A stretch of DNA of 64,000 nt from Pseudoalteromonas sp. P1-25 (GCF_001401805.1 NZ_LKDW01000001.1:248001-312000), one strand, 5' to 3'. Positions 28,093 to 36,268 are shown, numbered from the stretch's first letter. A program made the numbers and translations. The notes: generated by a model not told the origin, from the letters alone.

Positions 28093-28206
28093 TTAAAAGT
28101 TAATCCAACTACCCATACTTTTTATAACTTGAACCATATAGTAAACACTCATCATGCTTACAACAGGCGCCAACATAAGTGCAAATAATCCTAATTCGTT
28201 GCTCAT
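28093..28206 (-). CDS. 37-residue single-helix membrane peptide
   Basis: Short frame from ATG 28206 to TAA 28093. AAGGA stands 8 bases before the ATG. The peptide is polar for four residues, then strongly hydrophobic (LGLFALMLAPVVSMMSVYYMV), then amphipathic to the end (QVIKSMGSWINF), the look of a single inner-membrane helix. It begins 18 bases after the stop of the 92-residue exported protein gene on the same strand, so the two probably form one transcript. The good ribosome site and membrane-like composition support a real gene. I recognise no family. Confidence 0.66.
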   Translation of the reverse strand: MSNELGLFALMLAPVVSMMSVYYMVQVIKSMGSWINF

Positions 28207-28224
28207 CGTCTTATCCTTTTACAC

Positions 28225-28503
28225 TTATTTAGCTTTAACTTCTGTAGTTACCACCATTGTAGACTGCGTGGTAACGTCAGTTTGTTCTTGCGCTTGATTA
28301 ACTAATTGCTCAAGAGCTGCTTTGGCATCAAAACTAAGGCTCTGCGAAATTGATTGCTCGAGTTCTGCCGTTACTTGGTTAATATAGCTTGTTACGTTTT
28401 GCGTTATAATATCAGTTACATCTAGGTCCACTTCACTCGCCTGTGCCTGCGAAGAACCTAATACTAATAAACTTGCCATAGCGATTTTAATTGAATGTTT
28501 CAT
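28225..28503 (-). CDS. Small exported helical protein, unknown
   Basis: 92 residues with a clear signal peptide (KIAMASLLVLGSSQAQA, cleavage near residue 22). The mature part is about 70 residues, acidic, lacks cysteine and is likely all helical (ITQNVTSYINQVTAELEQSISQSL, then FDAKAALEQLVNQAQEQ), ending in a Thr/Val-rich stretch. It is a free periplasmic or secreted small protein. It precedes the 37-residue membrane peptide, and a 9-bp-arm palindrome lies about 100 bases upstream. I recognise no family. Confidence 0.75.
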   Translation of the reverse strand: MKHSIKIAMASLLVLGSSQAQASEVDLDVTDIITQNVTSYINQVTAELEQSISQSLSFDAKAALEQLVNQAQEQTDVTTQSTMVVTTEVKAK

Positions 28504-28600
28504 AATGGTATTCCTTGTTATGTATATTGTTTAGACGCAATAACATAATCAAGGGTTGTGCCAACAGAAAAATAAAAAGTAAACACTTGATATTTAAGAA

Positions 28601-28619
28601 TTTAATTAGACTAATTAAA
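28601..28619. promoter_or_regulatory. Palindrome upstream of the small exported protein gene
   Basis: TTTAATTAG and CTAATTAAA flank a single central A, a perfect 9-base dyad. Similar half sites (GACTAATT) recur at about 28670 and 29171. Possible operator for the small-protein unit or for the gene ending at 28730; A/T richness means chance cannot be excluded. Confidence 0.4.
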
Positions 28620-28729
28620 AATAGGCAGCGTTCAGTGCTGGTTAATTTAACTAACCTTTTTAATTTTTTGACTAATTATTAGCAAATAAATAAAGTTTAA
28701 CTCTTCACAACTAAAAGTAACTCCCTGCG

Positions 28730-29089
28730 TTACTCTTTTGTGTGTTTAGCTAGTTTCACTTTTTTACCTAACCGATAGGCATCAACCATACTTAATAACC
28801 ATATAACCACCATTAAAGGAAGGTATTGATATTCCCCAAGCTGTGCACATTCACCTGATGGATTACGAGCAGCTTGTAAAATGCCAGAAGCCGTCATCGG
28901 AATTTTACCTGCTAAAATTTCATTTGCACTACATTGCGCTACAGCCAAAATATCACCTAATGTCATAAACAAAAGTAGCGTAAATACACCTGCAAAAATG
29001 CAGCCTATTAAATGCTTTTTAAGCGAAAAATGCCCTGCCCCAGGATACACAATGGCAGTAAGTAAAACGGCTTTAAGCTCTTTTTTCAT
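28730..29089 (-). CDS. Small membrane protein, unknown
   Basis: 119 residues. Starts KKELKAVLLTAIVYPGAGHFSLKK, with a YPGAGHF turn. It then has a hydrophobic hairpin (GCIFAGVFTLLLFMTLGDI), a polar loop with two cysteines (CSANEI … GECAQLG) that could be periplasmic and disulfide-bonded, and a last helix (LPLMVVIWLLSMVDAYRLGKK). The P-G-x-G-H and DAYRLG ends recall a loose group of small bacterial membrane proteins without assigned function. Transcribed alone, divergent from the trhA-like gene. Confidence 0.72.
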   Translation of the reverse strand: MKKELKAVLLTAIVYPGAGHFSLKKHLIGCIFAGVFTLLLFMTLGDILAVAQCSANEILAGKIPMTASGILQAARNPSGECAQLGEYQYLPLMVVIWLLSMVDAYRLGKKVKLAKHTKE

Positions 29090-29256
29090 AATAAACGTGC
29101 CTTAATTAATTGAGACTATACGACCACACTATAACCGATTAATTCCTTTTAAAATCAATAAAAGTAACCAGACTAATTTACAGTAACAGTGATGGTATTG
29201 AAACATTGAGCGTACACCTGTACACTCAAGTTCAATTAATAAGTGGTAGGACTAGT

Positions 29257-29886
29257 ATGACTATAGATGCACCCTATTCTCGCAAAGAAGAAAAACTCAA
29301 TGTACTAAGTCATGCACTGGGTATATTTTTTGCTGTGTTTGTAATGTGGGATTTATTTAAACAAGCCACCAGCATAAAAGCTTATATTAGCACCGCTGTA
29401 TATGGGGCTAGTTTATTTGTATTGTTTTTATCATCCACACTTTATCACGCCAGTGTGCAGCCAAAAATACGCGCTTTTTATAAAAAGTGTGATCACTGCG
29501 CTATTTACGTATTAATAGCCGGTACGTACACCCCATTTTTATTGCTATCTCTTAATGGATGGTGGTCTTGGGGCACACTGAGCTTTATTTGGGCCGTAGC
29601 AATTAGCGGCGTTGCTTATAAAGTGCTGGTTAAAAATGGTAATAAAAAAATATCGCTGGCTACCTACTTACTTATGGGCTGGTTTGCCCTCGCTATTGTA
29701 TACCCGCTTTATTTAAATATTGATGTAAAAGCACTTTACTGGTTACTGGCCGGTGGCATTTTTTATAGCCTAGGTACTTTGTTTTATAATGCTAAAAGCA
29801 CTCAATTCAGCCATGCTATTTGGCATTTGTTTGTGATCGCTGGATGTGTTTGCCATTACATTTCAATTAGTAAATATGTTTATTGA
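29257..29886 (+). CDS. trhA: TrhA / hemolysin III family (PAQR) membrane protein
   Basis: 209 residues with seven membrane helices and the PAQR signature residues: EEKLNVLSHALG in the first segment, SSTLYHAS, the KCDHCAIYVLIAGTYTPF segment and the C-terminal HAIWHLFV. In E. coli YqfA/TrhA influences membrane energetics and fluidity homeostasis; the old name hemolysin III does not describe the normal role. ATG at 29257 follows GTAGGA with good spacing and is preferred over TTG at 29206. A weaker ECF-like site (TGATGG, 15 bases, CGTACA, 29190-29216) precedes it. Confidence 0.9.
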   Translation: MTIDAPYSRKEEKLNVLSHALGIFFAVFVMWDLFKQATSIKAYISTAVYGASLFVLFLSSTLYHASVQPKIRAFYKKCDHCAIYVLIAGTYTPFLLLSLNGWWSWGTLSFIWAVAISGVAYKVLVKNGNKKISLATYLLMGWFALAIVYPLYLNIDVKALYWLLAGGIFYSLGTLFYNAKSTQFSHAIWHLFVIAGCVCHYISISKYVY

Positions 29887-29945
29887 TGGCAGCTCAGAGC
29901 GAATAGCTGTCATTCAGGTGAGTCGTCATTAACTTAGTAAGAATA

Positions 29946-30090
29946 AGAGGACACTTTCCTCTTTTTTACATGTTTATATAAGCTACAGAAACTATAATAT
30001 TTATAGCTGGCAATAGCTTACACTATTTGCTATTAGTATAAGTTCATAAAATAAGGACGTTTTCGCGCTAAAAAAGGGAAAGTGTCCTCT
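29946..30090. mobile_element. MITE-like element with 21-bp terminal inverted repeats
   Basis: Left end (29946-29967) begins AGAGGACACTTTCC and runs into CTTTTTT. The right end (30070-30090) is its reverse complement with one base difference in length. The roughly 100 bases between are A/T-rich and have no gene. The left arm is also a small hairpin by itself (AGAGGA/TCCTCT), as seen in palindromes moved by REP-associated or IS200-like transposases. No transposase is present here and no target duplication is obvious, so the mobile nature is inference. Confidence 0.5.
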
Positions 30091-30100
30091 GATAAAGTTG

Positions 30101-30561
30101 TTAGGTGCAAAGGAAGTATGACGGAAGCTGACAAGGAAATTATAGATATACTCAAGGAGTTGTTTCGTAATAAAAACAACGAGTTTGTTGATCCCGACGA
30201 TCTACTTCGAGAGCAAATTGTTAAGTGGTCTATTTATATGGCTGTATTGGGGTTACTTATTCTTTTGCCTATCAAAATCTTTGGTAACGCCGACCAATCT
30301 GCTGCAAGTAGCATTTTATCTGGTATCGTTGGCTTAGCTTTTACTCTTTTGTTCATTCACTTAAATATAAAATCTAAAAATCCAAGCATAATAATGTACG
30401 TGCTCACATGGTTTTCGTTAATGTTAAGCTTATGGCTTGCCGGCTAGTTGCACCTAACAAACGCATTAACACTCGCTGCGCTCGCTAGGGACAAAAACAC
30501 GTAGGCTCCCTGCGCTTCGCTTGGTATTGTAGCCTACGTGTTTTTGCCCGTTATGCGGGCG
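30101..30561 (+). mobile_element. Solitary integron gene cassette
   Basis: Cassette from the recombination point in GTTAGGT (30100-30106, cut after G) to the G at 30561 in GGCG-TTAC. The first bases, TTAGGT, are the exact complement of the ACCTAAC (30452-30458) that opens the attC, as expected for a cassette once circular. It contains one gene and one attC. No integrase gene or second attC lies within the window, so it is a single inserted cassette or the edge of an array lacking its integrase. Confidence 0.8.
30118..30447 (+). CDS. Cassette-encoded small membrane protein, unknown
   Basis: 109 residues from ATG 30118. The charged N-terminus (TEADKEIIDILKELFRNKNN, likely a soluble helix of about 40 residues) is followed by three hydrophobic helices (WSIYMAVLGLLILLPIKIF, ILSGIVGLAFTLLFIHL, IIMYVLTWFSLMLSLWLAG). 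Frame continuity reaches GTG 30082, but that start lies outside the cassette junction, so the ATG inside it, preceded by AAAGGA, is preferred. The stop is five bases before the attC, typical of cassette genes. I recognise no family; cassette genes are often orphans. Confidence 0.72.
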   Translation: MTEADKEIIDILKELFRNKNNEFVDPDDLLREQIVKWSIYMAVLGLLILLPIKIFGNADQSAASSILSGIVGLAFTLLFIHLNIKSKNPSIIMYVLTWFSLMLSLWLAG

Positions 30562-30567
30562 TTACCA
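30452..30567 (+). other. attC recombination site
   Basis: Begins with ACCTAAC (R'') and ends with GGCGTTAC (R'). Inner boxes CGCATTAAC and GTTATGCG pair with one bulge. A long stem forms between 30488-30507 and 30531-30549 (GGG-CAAAAACACGTAGGCT arm) with one extra base in the 5' arm, the kind of extrahelical base that guides the integrase. The TAACAAACGC opening and GCGGGCGTTA ending resemble Vibrio-type attC repeats. Confidence 0.85.
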
Positions 30568-30640
30568 CCGTCCGCTTATGGCACTTTCCAGCCACTCGAC
30601 AACATAAAATATTGATTATAATTGGCTAGGTATTTTACTG

Positions 30641-30671
30641 TGTCGGATGGCGCTTCGCTTATCCGACCTAC
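30641..30671. repeat. REP-like palindrome
   Basis: GTCGGAT-GGCGCTTCGCTT-ATCCGAC: 7-base arms around a GC-rich loop, followed by CTAC. It closely resembles enterobacterial REP sequences (GTCGGATGCGGCG…TTATCCGACCTAC). It sits between the integron cassette and the 3' end of the alkyltransferase-like gene. Only one copy is in the window. Confidence 0.65.
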
Positions 30672-30701
30672 ATTAGAATTAATCTGCCCGAAGTGGTCTT
30701 A

Positions 30702-31013
30702 TCACTCCCACCTGTACTCGCGCATATTTACTTTATCGTTTTTAAAGCTAACCCCTTCAGATAACAGCTTTTGGCGCTGCTCTTGGTATTTATCACTACC
30801 TGAAGGAAACGATATTTTACCTTGGCTGTTTACTACTCTGTGCCACGGTATAACAGAGTCATTTGGCATTTGCTTTAAAAGCCGCCCTACTAGACGTGAA
30901 TTTTGCGGGTAACCGGCAAGCGTTGCTACTTGCCCATAACTTGCTACAAAACCTGCAGGTATACTGGCAATGATGGTGTAGATGAGGGTTTCTTTATCGA
31001 TATCAGCGCTCAT
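30702..31013 (-). CDS. Alkyltransferase-like protein (Atl/YbaZ type)
   Basis: 103 residues, homologous to the DNA-binding domain of O6-alkylguanine-DNA alkyltransferase. The active-site cysteine of the PCHRV motif is replaced by tryptophan (IPWHRVVN), which defines ATL proteins. They bind alkylated guanine without repairing it and hand the lesion to nucleotide excision repair. The helix-turn-helix (ASYGQVATLAGYPQNSRLVGRLL) and arginine finger region are intact. Its start overlaps the LysR gene's end by 11 bases. Confidence 0.92.
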   Translation of the reverse strand: MSADIDKETLIYTIIASIPAGFVASYGQVATLAGYPQNSRLVGRLLKQMPNDSVIPWHRVVNSQGKISFPSGSDKYQEQRQKLLSEGVSFKNDKVNMREYRWE

Positions 31014-31899
31014 TCACGTACGCCTCACTGAGTACTTTAAATTGCTCCCAAATAGAGCGCGCAACAGGGCCATGGTGTATTGCATCACGCCTAAATGCAC
31101 GTACCTCTATACCAAACTGATCTTCTCTGTCGTTTATATGTATTTGCTGCAACAGCCCCGCTTCTATTTCAGGGGCGCAATAGTCTATATTCATCATTGC
31201 CCAGCCAGCACCCGCAAGCAAAAACGACTTTAAATTAGTTACATCGTCAATCTTCATTAAGGCAGAACCTTTTGAGTAAGAAAGCTTGTCGCTGTCTATG
31301 CTTAAGTCGCTTTCAAACATGGCCAAACACGGGTAATTTTGTAGCTCGTTAAAGGTCATGTGCTTAGGGTATTTATTAGTAGATGCAATAATACCAATAT
31401 TTAGTTTACCAATAGGCAAACTTTCTAAATGCCCTGTTGCATGAAACAAATCAAACCATGGGCCTATGCCTAGCTCAACTTGCCCACTATTTACTTGCTC
31501 TAAAGAAACAAAGCGTTTGCCACTGGTTAAATTAAACTCTGTACGCTTAAATAATCTAAAAGTATTACTTATGATCTCGTTATAACTGTCTTTATGACAT
31601 ATTTGTTCGTAGCAAATGCGATATTGTGGCTCGTTACCGAGTGCAAGCTCTTTGGCAAGCTGTGCTAACTCGTCATTGGCATGCAATAGTTGTTGTGCTT
31701 CGCGGTGAAAAACACGCCCTTTTTCAGTTAGCTGTAATCGGTACTTGCTTCTATCAAGTAATTCAAAGCCAATTTTTGCCTCTAAGTTTTTAATTGCTAA
31801 GGTAAGTGCAGGCTGAGTTTTATGTAATTTAAGCGCCGCGCCACTTAAACTTGCACTTTGTACAATGGCATCTAAAATTTGTAATTGATTCAGCTTCAT
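31003..31899 (-). CDS. LysR family transcriptional regulator
   Basis: 298 residues. The N-terminal winged helix-turn-helix (LNQLQILDAIVQSASLSGAALKLHKTQPALTLAIKNLEAKIGFELLDR) is followed by the substrate-binding-like effector domain. Divergent from the efflux operon, with a 123-base intergenic region containing a dyad of LysR type, so it probably controls the pump. The inducer cannot be read. The following alkyltransferase-like gene overlaps its 3' end and is likely co-transcribed. Confidence 0.92.
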   Translation of the reverse strand: MKLNQLQILDAIVQSASLSGAALKLHKTQPALTLAIKNLEAKIGFELLDRSKYRLQLTEKGRVFHREAQQLLHANDELAQLAKELALGNEPQYRICYEQICHKDSYNEIISNTFRLFKRTEFNLTSGKRFVSLEQVNSGQVELGIGPWFDLFHATGHLESLPIGKLNIGIIASTNKYPKHMTFNELQNYPCLAMFESDLSIDSDKLSYSKGSALMKIDDVTNLKSFLLAGAGWAMMNIDYCAPEIEAGLLQQIHINDREDQFGIEVRAFRRDAIHHGPVARSIWEQFKVLSEAYVNER

Positions 31900-31940
31900 A
31901 CTGCGCTCAACATGATCATAAATAAAACTTATTATGTTTC

Positions 31941-31959
31941 TAAAATTTAATGAATTTTA
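31941..31959. promoter_or_regulatory. Candidate LysR operator between regulator and RND genes
   Basis: TAAAATT-TAATG-AATTTTA, perfect 7-base arms with a 5-base spacer, compatible with a T-N11-A LysR box. It is placed 42 bases before the LysR start and 64 before the adaptor ATG. Confidence 0.5.
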
Positions 31960-32022
31960 TTTTATATGGTTGCGGCGTATCCTGCACTTAATTATTTTGC
32001 CCATCATTGCCACGGAGAAGAC

Positions 32023-33105
32023 ATGAAACTCTTTCGTCTATGTATACTTACTACGACTTTACTTACTTTAATGGCCTGTTCAGAGCCAGAGCAGCAAGTA
32101 AAAGAAGAGCCCATTAGGCCTGTAAAGTTATTCAATATAGGACATGATTCGCAAACAAATGTGCGCAGTTTTCCTGCTGAAGTGGTTGCTAACCAAGGCT
32201 CATACTTAGCGTTTAGAGTTAATGGTGAATTGGTAGAGTTTCCTGTTTTAGCAGGTGAAGAAGTTGAGAAAGGCCAGCTTTTAGCAAAACTCGACCCAGA
32301 AGATTTTCAATTACAGTACGACGATAGAAAAGCCCGTTATGAACTTGCTAAATCGCAACTTAGTCGTATTAAGCAACTATACGAGAAAAAAATAGCGAGC
32401 CAATCAGAGTACGATGAAGCGTTGGCAAATATGCAAGTGGCAGAGTCAGCATTTAAGATTGCTGAAACTAATCTAGAATACAGCGAATTGCGCGCTCCAT
32501 TTGCTGGTACTGTTGCCAAAGTATTTGTTAAAAACTTTGAAAACATTCAAGCCAAACAAAACATATTACGCTTAGAAACACGTGATTTAATGGATGTTGA
32601 GATCCAAGTTCCTGAAAAAATCATTGCGCGTATCAAAAAAGGCAGCGACTACCACCCAACCGTTGTGTTCGATGGTTTTACTAACAAAGAATACACCTTA
32701 GATTTAAAAGAGTGGGATACGCAGGCGGATCCGACAACGCTCACTTACAAAGTTGTTTTTTCATTGCCTGTTCCTAAAGACTTTAACCTCCTTGCAGGAA
32801 TGACCGGGCGTGTATTTATTGATTTATCTAAAGTAACCAGCTCGCAAGTGGCTTACACTATTTTACCAATAGAGTCGGTTTTTTCTGAAGCTAAAGAAAG
32901 CGTGTCAGATAACGCTTATGTGTGGATATACAACCCCGAAACCGGCGTTGTTAACAAGCAAGCTGTTAAAGTCGGTCAAGTACACCGTGACGGCATTGAA
33001 GTACTGAGCGGCGTTAAAGAAGGCCAAATTGTCGTTTCTGCTGGCGTGCATTCATTAGATGAAGGCATGAAAGTACGCCCATGGAATAAAGAGCGAGGCT
33101 TATAA
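32023..33105 (+). CDS. RND efflux periplasmic adaptor lipoprotein
   Basis: 360 residues, membrane fusion protein of an RND pump. The start at ATG 32023 (GGAG five bases upstream) exposes a lipoprotein signal with lipobox LMAC (Cys19); an upstream in-frame start at 31966 would bury it. The first lipoyl half-motif (VNGELVEFPVLAGEEVEKGQLLAKLD), a helical hairpin (residues ~85-140) and the second half (LEYSELRAPFAGTVAKVFVKN) are followed by beta-barrel and membrane-proximal domains. It would bridge the permease to a TolC-type channel not encoded here. The permease gene starts two bases after its stop. Confidence 0.93.
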   Translation: MKLFRLCILTTTLLTLMACSEPEQQVKEEPIRPVKLFNIGHDSQTNVRSFPAEVVANQGSYLAFRVNGELVEFPVLAGEEVEKGQLLAKLDPEDFQLQYDDRKARYELAKSQLSRIKQLYEKKIASQSEYDEALANMQVAESAFKIAETNLEYSELRAPFAGTVAKVFVKNFENIQAKQNILRLETRDLMDVEIQVPEKIIARIKKGSDYHPTVVFDGFTNKEYTLDLKEWDTQADPTTLTYKVVFSLPVPKDFNLLAGMTGRVFIDLSKVTSSQVAYTILPIESVFSEAKESVSDNAYVWIYNPETGVVNKQAVKVGQVHRDGIEVLSGVKEGQIVVSAGVHSLDEGMKVRPWNKERGL

Positions 33106-33107
33106 TT

Positions 33108-36100
33108 ATGAGCTTTGCACAACTCTCTATAGAGAAAAAAGTAATTAGCTGGATGTTTGCACTACTGCTGTTAATTGGCGGGAGTGTGTCGTACTTTGAT
33201 TTAGGCCAACTAGAAGACCCAGAGTTTACGCTTAAAACCGCCATGGTTATTACTATGTACCCAGGTGCGTCACCACAACAAGTAGAGGAAGAAGTCACCT
33301 TCCCAATTGAAAATGCAATTCAGCAACTCCCTTACGTTGATTTTGTAACCTCTATTTCGTCAAATGGTAAGTCGCAAATATCGGTAGAAATGAAAAGCAC
33401 CTACCGCAAAGATCAGCTGCGCCAAATTTGGGATGAAATGCGCCGTAAAATAAACGATTTAGCGCCTTCACTCCCAAGTGGTGTTTACCCGAGCACTATT
33501 TTAGATGACTTTGGCGATGTATACGGCGTTATGTATGCGGTTACCGGCGATGGCTACTCTTATGATGAGCTTAAAGATTACACCGATTACTTAAAGCGTG
33601 AACTCGTACTTGTTAAAGGCGTGAGTAAAGTAACCATTGCAGGTGAACAACAGCCACAAGTTATGGTTGAAGTGTCGACCCGCAAGTTAGCGCAGCTCGG
33701 TATTGCCCCAAGCCATATTTTTGGTTTACTGCAATCTCAAAATACAGTCTCTAACGCAGGTAAAATTAGAGTGGGCGATGAGTCTATACGCTTTCACCCA
33801 ACCGGCGAATTTAAAGATGTTAAAGAGCTCGAAACCCTACTTATATCAAAACCCGGTGCTAGCGAGCTTATTTACCTAGGTGATGTAGCCAAAGTATTTA
33901 GAGAATACGCAGAAGTACCCAACAATGTTATTCGCTACAACTCAGAGCAAGCACTTTTAATTGGCGTTTCGTTTATGAATAGCGTGAACGTAGTCGATGT
34001 AGGTAAGCGTATTGACGAACACTTAGCAGAGCTTGAATACCAGCGCCCCCACGGCATACATGTAAAATCGGTATATAACCAGCCTAAAGAAGTAGAAAAA
34101 TCGGTAGATGGCTTTATTGTCAGCCTAGTAGAGGCGATTGCCATTGTAATTGTGGTACTGCTTATATTTATGGGGTTAAAAAGCGGTATTTTAATTGGCG
34201 GGATTTTATTACTAACCGTTCTAGGCACCTTTATATTTATGAAGCTGTTTGCCATAGACCTGCAACGTATTTCTTTGGGTGCGCTGATTATTGCCCTTGG
34301 TATGCTGGTAGATAACGCCATAGTAGTAACCGAAGGCATATTAATAAATTTAAAGCGTGGCCAAACTAAGTTAAAAGCGGCGGTTAATATTGTAGAACAA
34401 ACTAAATGGCCGCTACTAGGCGCTACAGTTATTGGTATTACTGCGTTTGCCCCTATTGGCCTAAGCTCTGATGCGACCGGTGAATTTGCCGGTAGCTTAT
34501 TTTGGGTGTTGTTTATATCGCTTTTACTAAGCTGGATCACCGCCATTACGCTTACACCATTTTTTGCAAATTTAATGTTTAAACAAGATGAGTTTAAAAA
34601 AGGTAAAAATGCTGAGGGCGAAGAAGAAGACGACGACCCATACCAAGGCTTTATTTTTACCGGCTATAAAGCACTTTTAGATGTGTCTATGCATTATCGT
34701 AAAACCACGCTTGTGCTTATGGTTGTACTCCTTTGCTCGGCAGTGGTTGGTTTTGGTGCAGTTAAACAATCGTTTTTCCCTGCCTCTAACACGCCTATGT
34801 TTTACGTAGATTACTGGCAGCAACAAGGCTCTGACATAAGAGCAACGCTCGAGGGAATTAAAAAGCTTGAAAACTACCTTCAAAAAGAAGAGCTAGTAGA
34901 AGAAATAACCAGTACTACAGGTCAAGGTGCTCCGCGCTTTATGCTCACTTATGCACCGCAAAAGTCGTACTCGTCATACGGGCAGCTCATTATTAGAGTA
35001 AAAAACCGCGAGGCGGTAGCTGTAGTAATGCAAAAAGTGCGAGAGTACTCTCAAAGTACACCCCTTTCAGCTGAGCTTAAAATTAAGCCAATGGAAATTG
35101 GCCCCTCAACCGATGCTAAAATTGAAGCTCGCTTTACAGGCCCAGACCCGGTAATACTGAGACAATTAGCCGCCCAAGCTGAAGAAGTTATCGCACAAGA
35201 CGACGGCGCTTATAATATTCGTGATGATTGGCGCGCACGTACTAAAATGATTCGCCCACAATTTAACGAACAAAAAGCGCGCCGCTTAGGTATTAGTAAG
35301 TCGGACCTTGATGATGTGCTGCTTACTAGTCTTTCGGGCAAGCAAGTGGGTGTATACCGCGATGGTACACAACTACTGCCAATAATTGCTCGCTCACCGG
35401 CAAATGAGCGCCTAAATGTAGAAAGCGTTCATGATTTACAAATATACAGCCCAGTACTGGGGGTATTTGTACCAGTAACACAAGTGGTTGACGAATTTGT
35501 AGTTGAATGGGAAGACAGCCTAATTATGCGCCGCGACAGAAAGCGCACAATAACGGTTATGGCCGATCACAACGTATTAGGTGATGAAACTGCCGCCAAG
35601 CTTTTTGCTCGCATACGCGGACCTGTAGAAGCAATAGAGTTACCACGTGGCTATAAATTAGAATGGGGCGGCGAGTATGAGTCGTCATCGGATGCGCAAG
35701 CCGCTATATTTGGCTCATTACCGCTGGGTTATTTAGCAATGTTTGCGGTAACCGTACTGCTGTTCAATTCACTTAAACAACCTTTAGTTATTTGGGCTAC
35801 AGTGCCACTTGCCATTATAGGTGTGAGTGCAGGCATGTTAATAATGAATGCACCATTTAGCTTTATGGCGCTACTTGGATTACTGAGTTTAAGCGGAATG
35901 CTAATTAAAAACGGTATTGTGTTGGTTGATCAAATAAACCTTGAGCTTCGCGATGGTAAATCGCCTTATCAAGCTGTATTTGAATCGGGCGTTAGCCGTG
36001 TACGCCCTGTAGCCATGGCGGCTATTACCACTATTTTAGGTATGATCCCGCTGTTATTTGACGTGTTCTTCCAGTCAATGGCGGTAACGATTATGTTTGG

Positions 36101-36188
36101 TTTAGGCTTTGCGACCATACTTACGCTTATCGTAGTGCCTGTGCTTTATACTGTTGTATTTAGAATAGACTACGAGCCTAGAAAGTAA
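33108..36188 (+). CDS. RND family efflux permease
   Basis: 1026-residue inner-membrane proton-driven exporter. One helix after SIEKKVISWMFALLLLIGG, a large periplasmic loop with GASPQQVEEEVTFPIENAIQQLP, the proton-relay region LGALIIALGMLVDNAIVVTEG in TM4, and in the second half LLSLSGMLIKNGIVLVDQIN and SRVRPVAMAAITTILGMIPL. It has the HAE-type plan (drug or lipid-like substrates) rather than the heavy-metal plan. Substrates cannot be told from sequence. Forms a two-gene operon with the adaptor and ends before a strong terminator. Confidence 0.95.
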   Translation: MSFAQLSIEKKVISWMFALLLLIGGSVSYFDLGQLEDPEFTLKTAMVITMYPGASPQQVEEEVTFPIENAIQQLPYVDFVTSISSNGKSQISVEMKSTYRKDQLRQIWDEMRRKINDLAPSLPSGVYPSTILDDFGDVYGVMYAVTGDGYSYDELKDYTDYLKRELVLVKGVSKVTIAGEQQPQVMVEVSTRKLAQLGIAPSHIFGLLQSQNTVSNAGKIRVGDESIRFHPTGEFKDVKELETLLISKPGASELIYLGDVAKVFREYAEVPNNVIRYNSEQALLIGVSFMNSVNVVDVGKRIDEHLAELEYQRPHGIHVKSVYNQPKEVEKSVDGFIVSLVEAIAIVIVVLLIFMGLKSGILIGGILLLTVLGTFIFMKLFAIDLQRISLGALIIALGMLVDNAIVVTEGILINLKRGQTKLKAAVNIVEQTKWPLLGATVIGITAFAPIGLSSDATGEFAGSLFWVLFISLLLSWITAITLTPFFANLMFKQDEFKKGKNAEGEEEDDDPYQGFIFTGYKALLDVSMHYRKTTLVLMVVLLCSAVVGFGAVKQSFFPASNTPMFYVDYWQQQGSDIRATLEGIKKLENYLQKEELVEEITSTTGQGAPRFMLTYAPQKSYSSYGQLIIRVKNREAVAVVMQKVREYSQSTPLSAELKIKPMEIGPSTDAKIEARFTGPDPVILRQLAAQAEEVIAQDDGAYNIRDDWRARTKMIRPQFNEQKARRLGISKSDLDDVLLTSLSGKQVGVYRDGTQLLPIIARSPANERLNVESVHDLQIYSPVLGVFVPVTQVVDEFVVEWEDSLIMRRDRKRTITVMADHNVLGDETAAKLFARIRGPVEAIELPRGYKLEWGGEYESSSDAQAAIFGSLPLGYLAMFAVTVLLFNSLKQPLVIWATVPLAIIGVSAGMLIMNAPFSFMALLGLLSLSGMLIKNGIVLVDQINLELRDGKSPYQAVFESGVSRVRPVAMAAITTILGMIPLLFDVFFQSMAVTIMFGLGFATILTLIVVPVLYTVVFRIDYEPRK

Positions 36189-36210
36189 TTTAAAAGCCTT
36201 ACAGGACGCT

Positions 36211-36246
36211 TAAAACGCAGCTTACCTCACCGTAGCTGCGTTTTTT
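36211..36246 (+). terminator. Terminator of the RND efflux operon
   Basis: ACGCAGCT and AGCTGCGT arms around an 11-base loop, followed by T6, about 20 bases after the permease stop. Confidence 0.88.
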
Positions 36247-36268
36247 ATTATTTAAACCGAGGTTAAAG

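Noticed and set aside
29886-29913. 9-bp hairpin right after trhA as a terminator
   Set aside because: ATGGCAGCT pairs with AGCTGTCAT through one G-T wobble but no T run follows, so it is not called a Rho-independent terminator.
30082-30117. GTG 30082 as start of the cassette gene
   Set aside because: It would begin outside the cassette, before the recombination point, so it cannot be part of the mobile gene; ATG 30118 is used.
33935-34546. 203-codon minus-strand frame within the RND permease
   Set aside because: Antisense shadow; composition mirrors the membrane-protein codons on the other strand.
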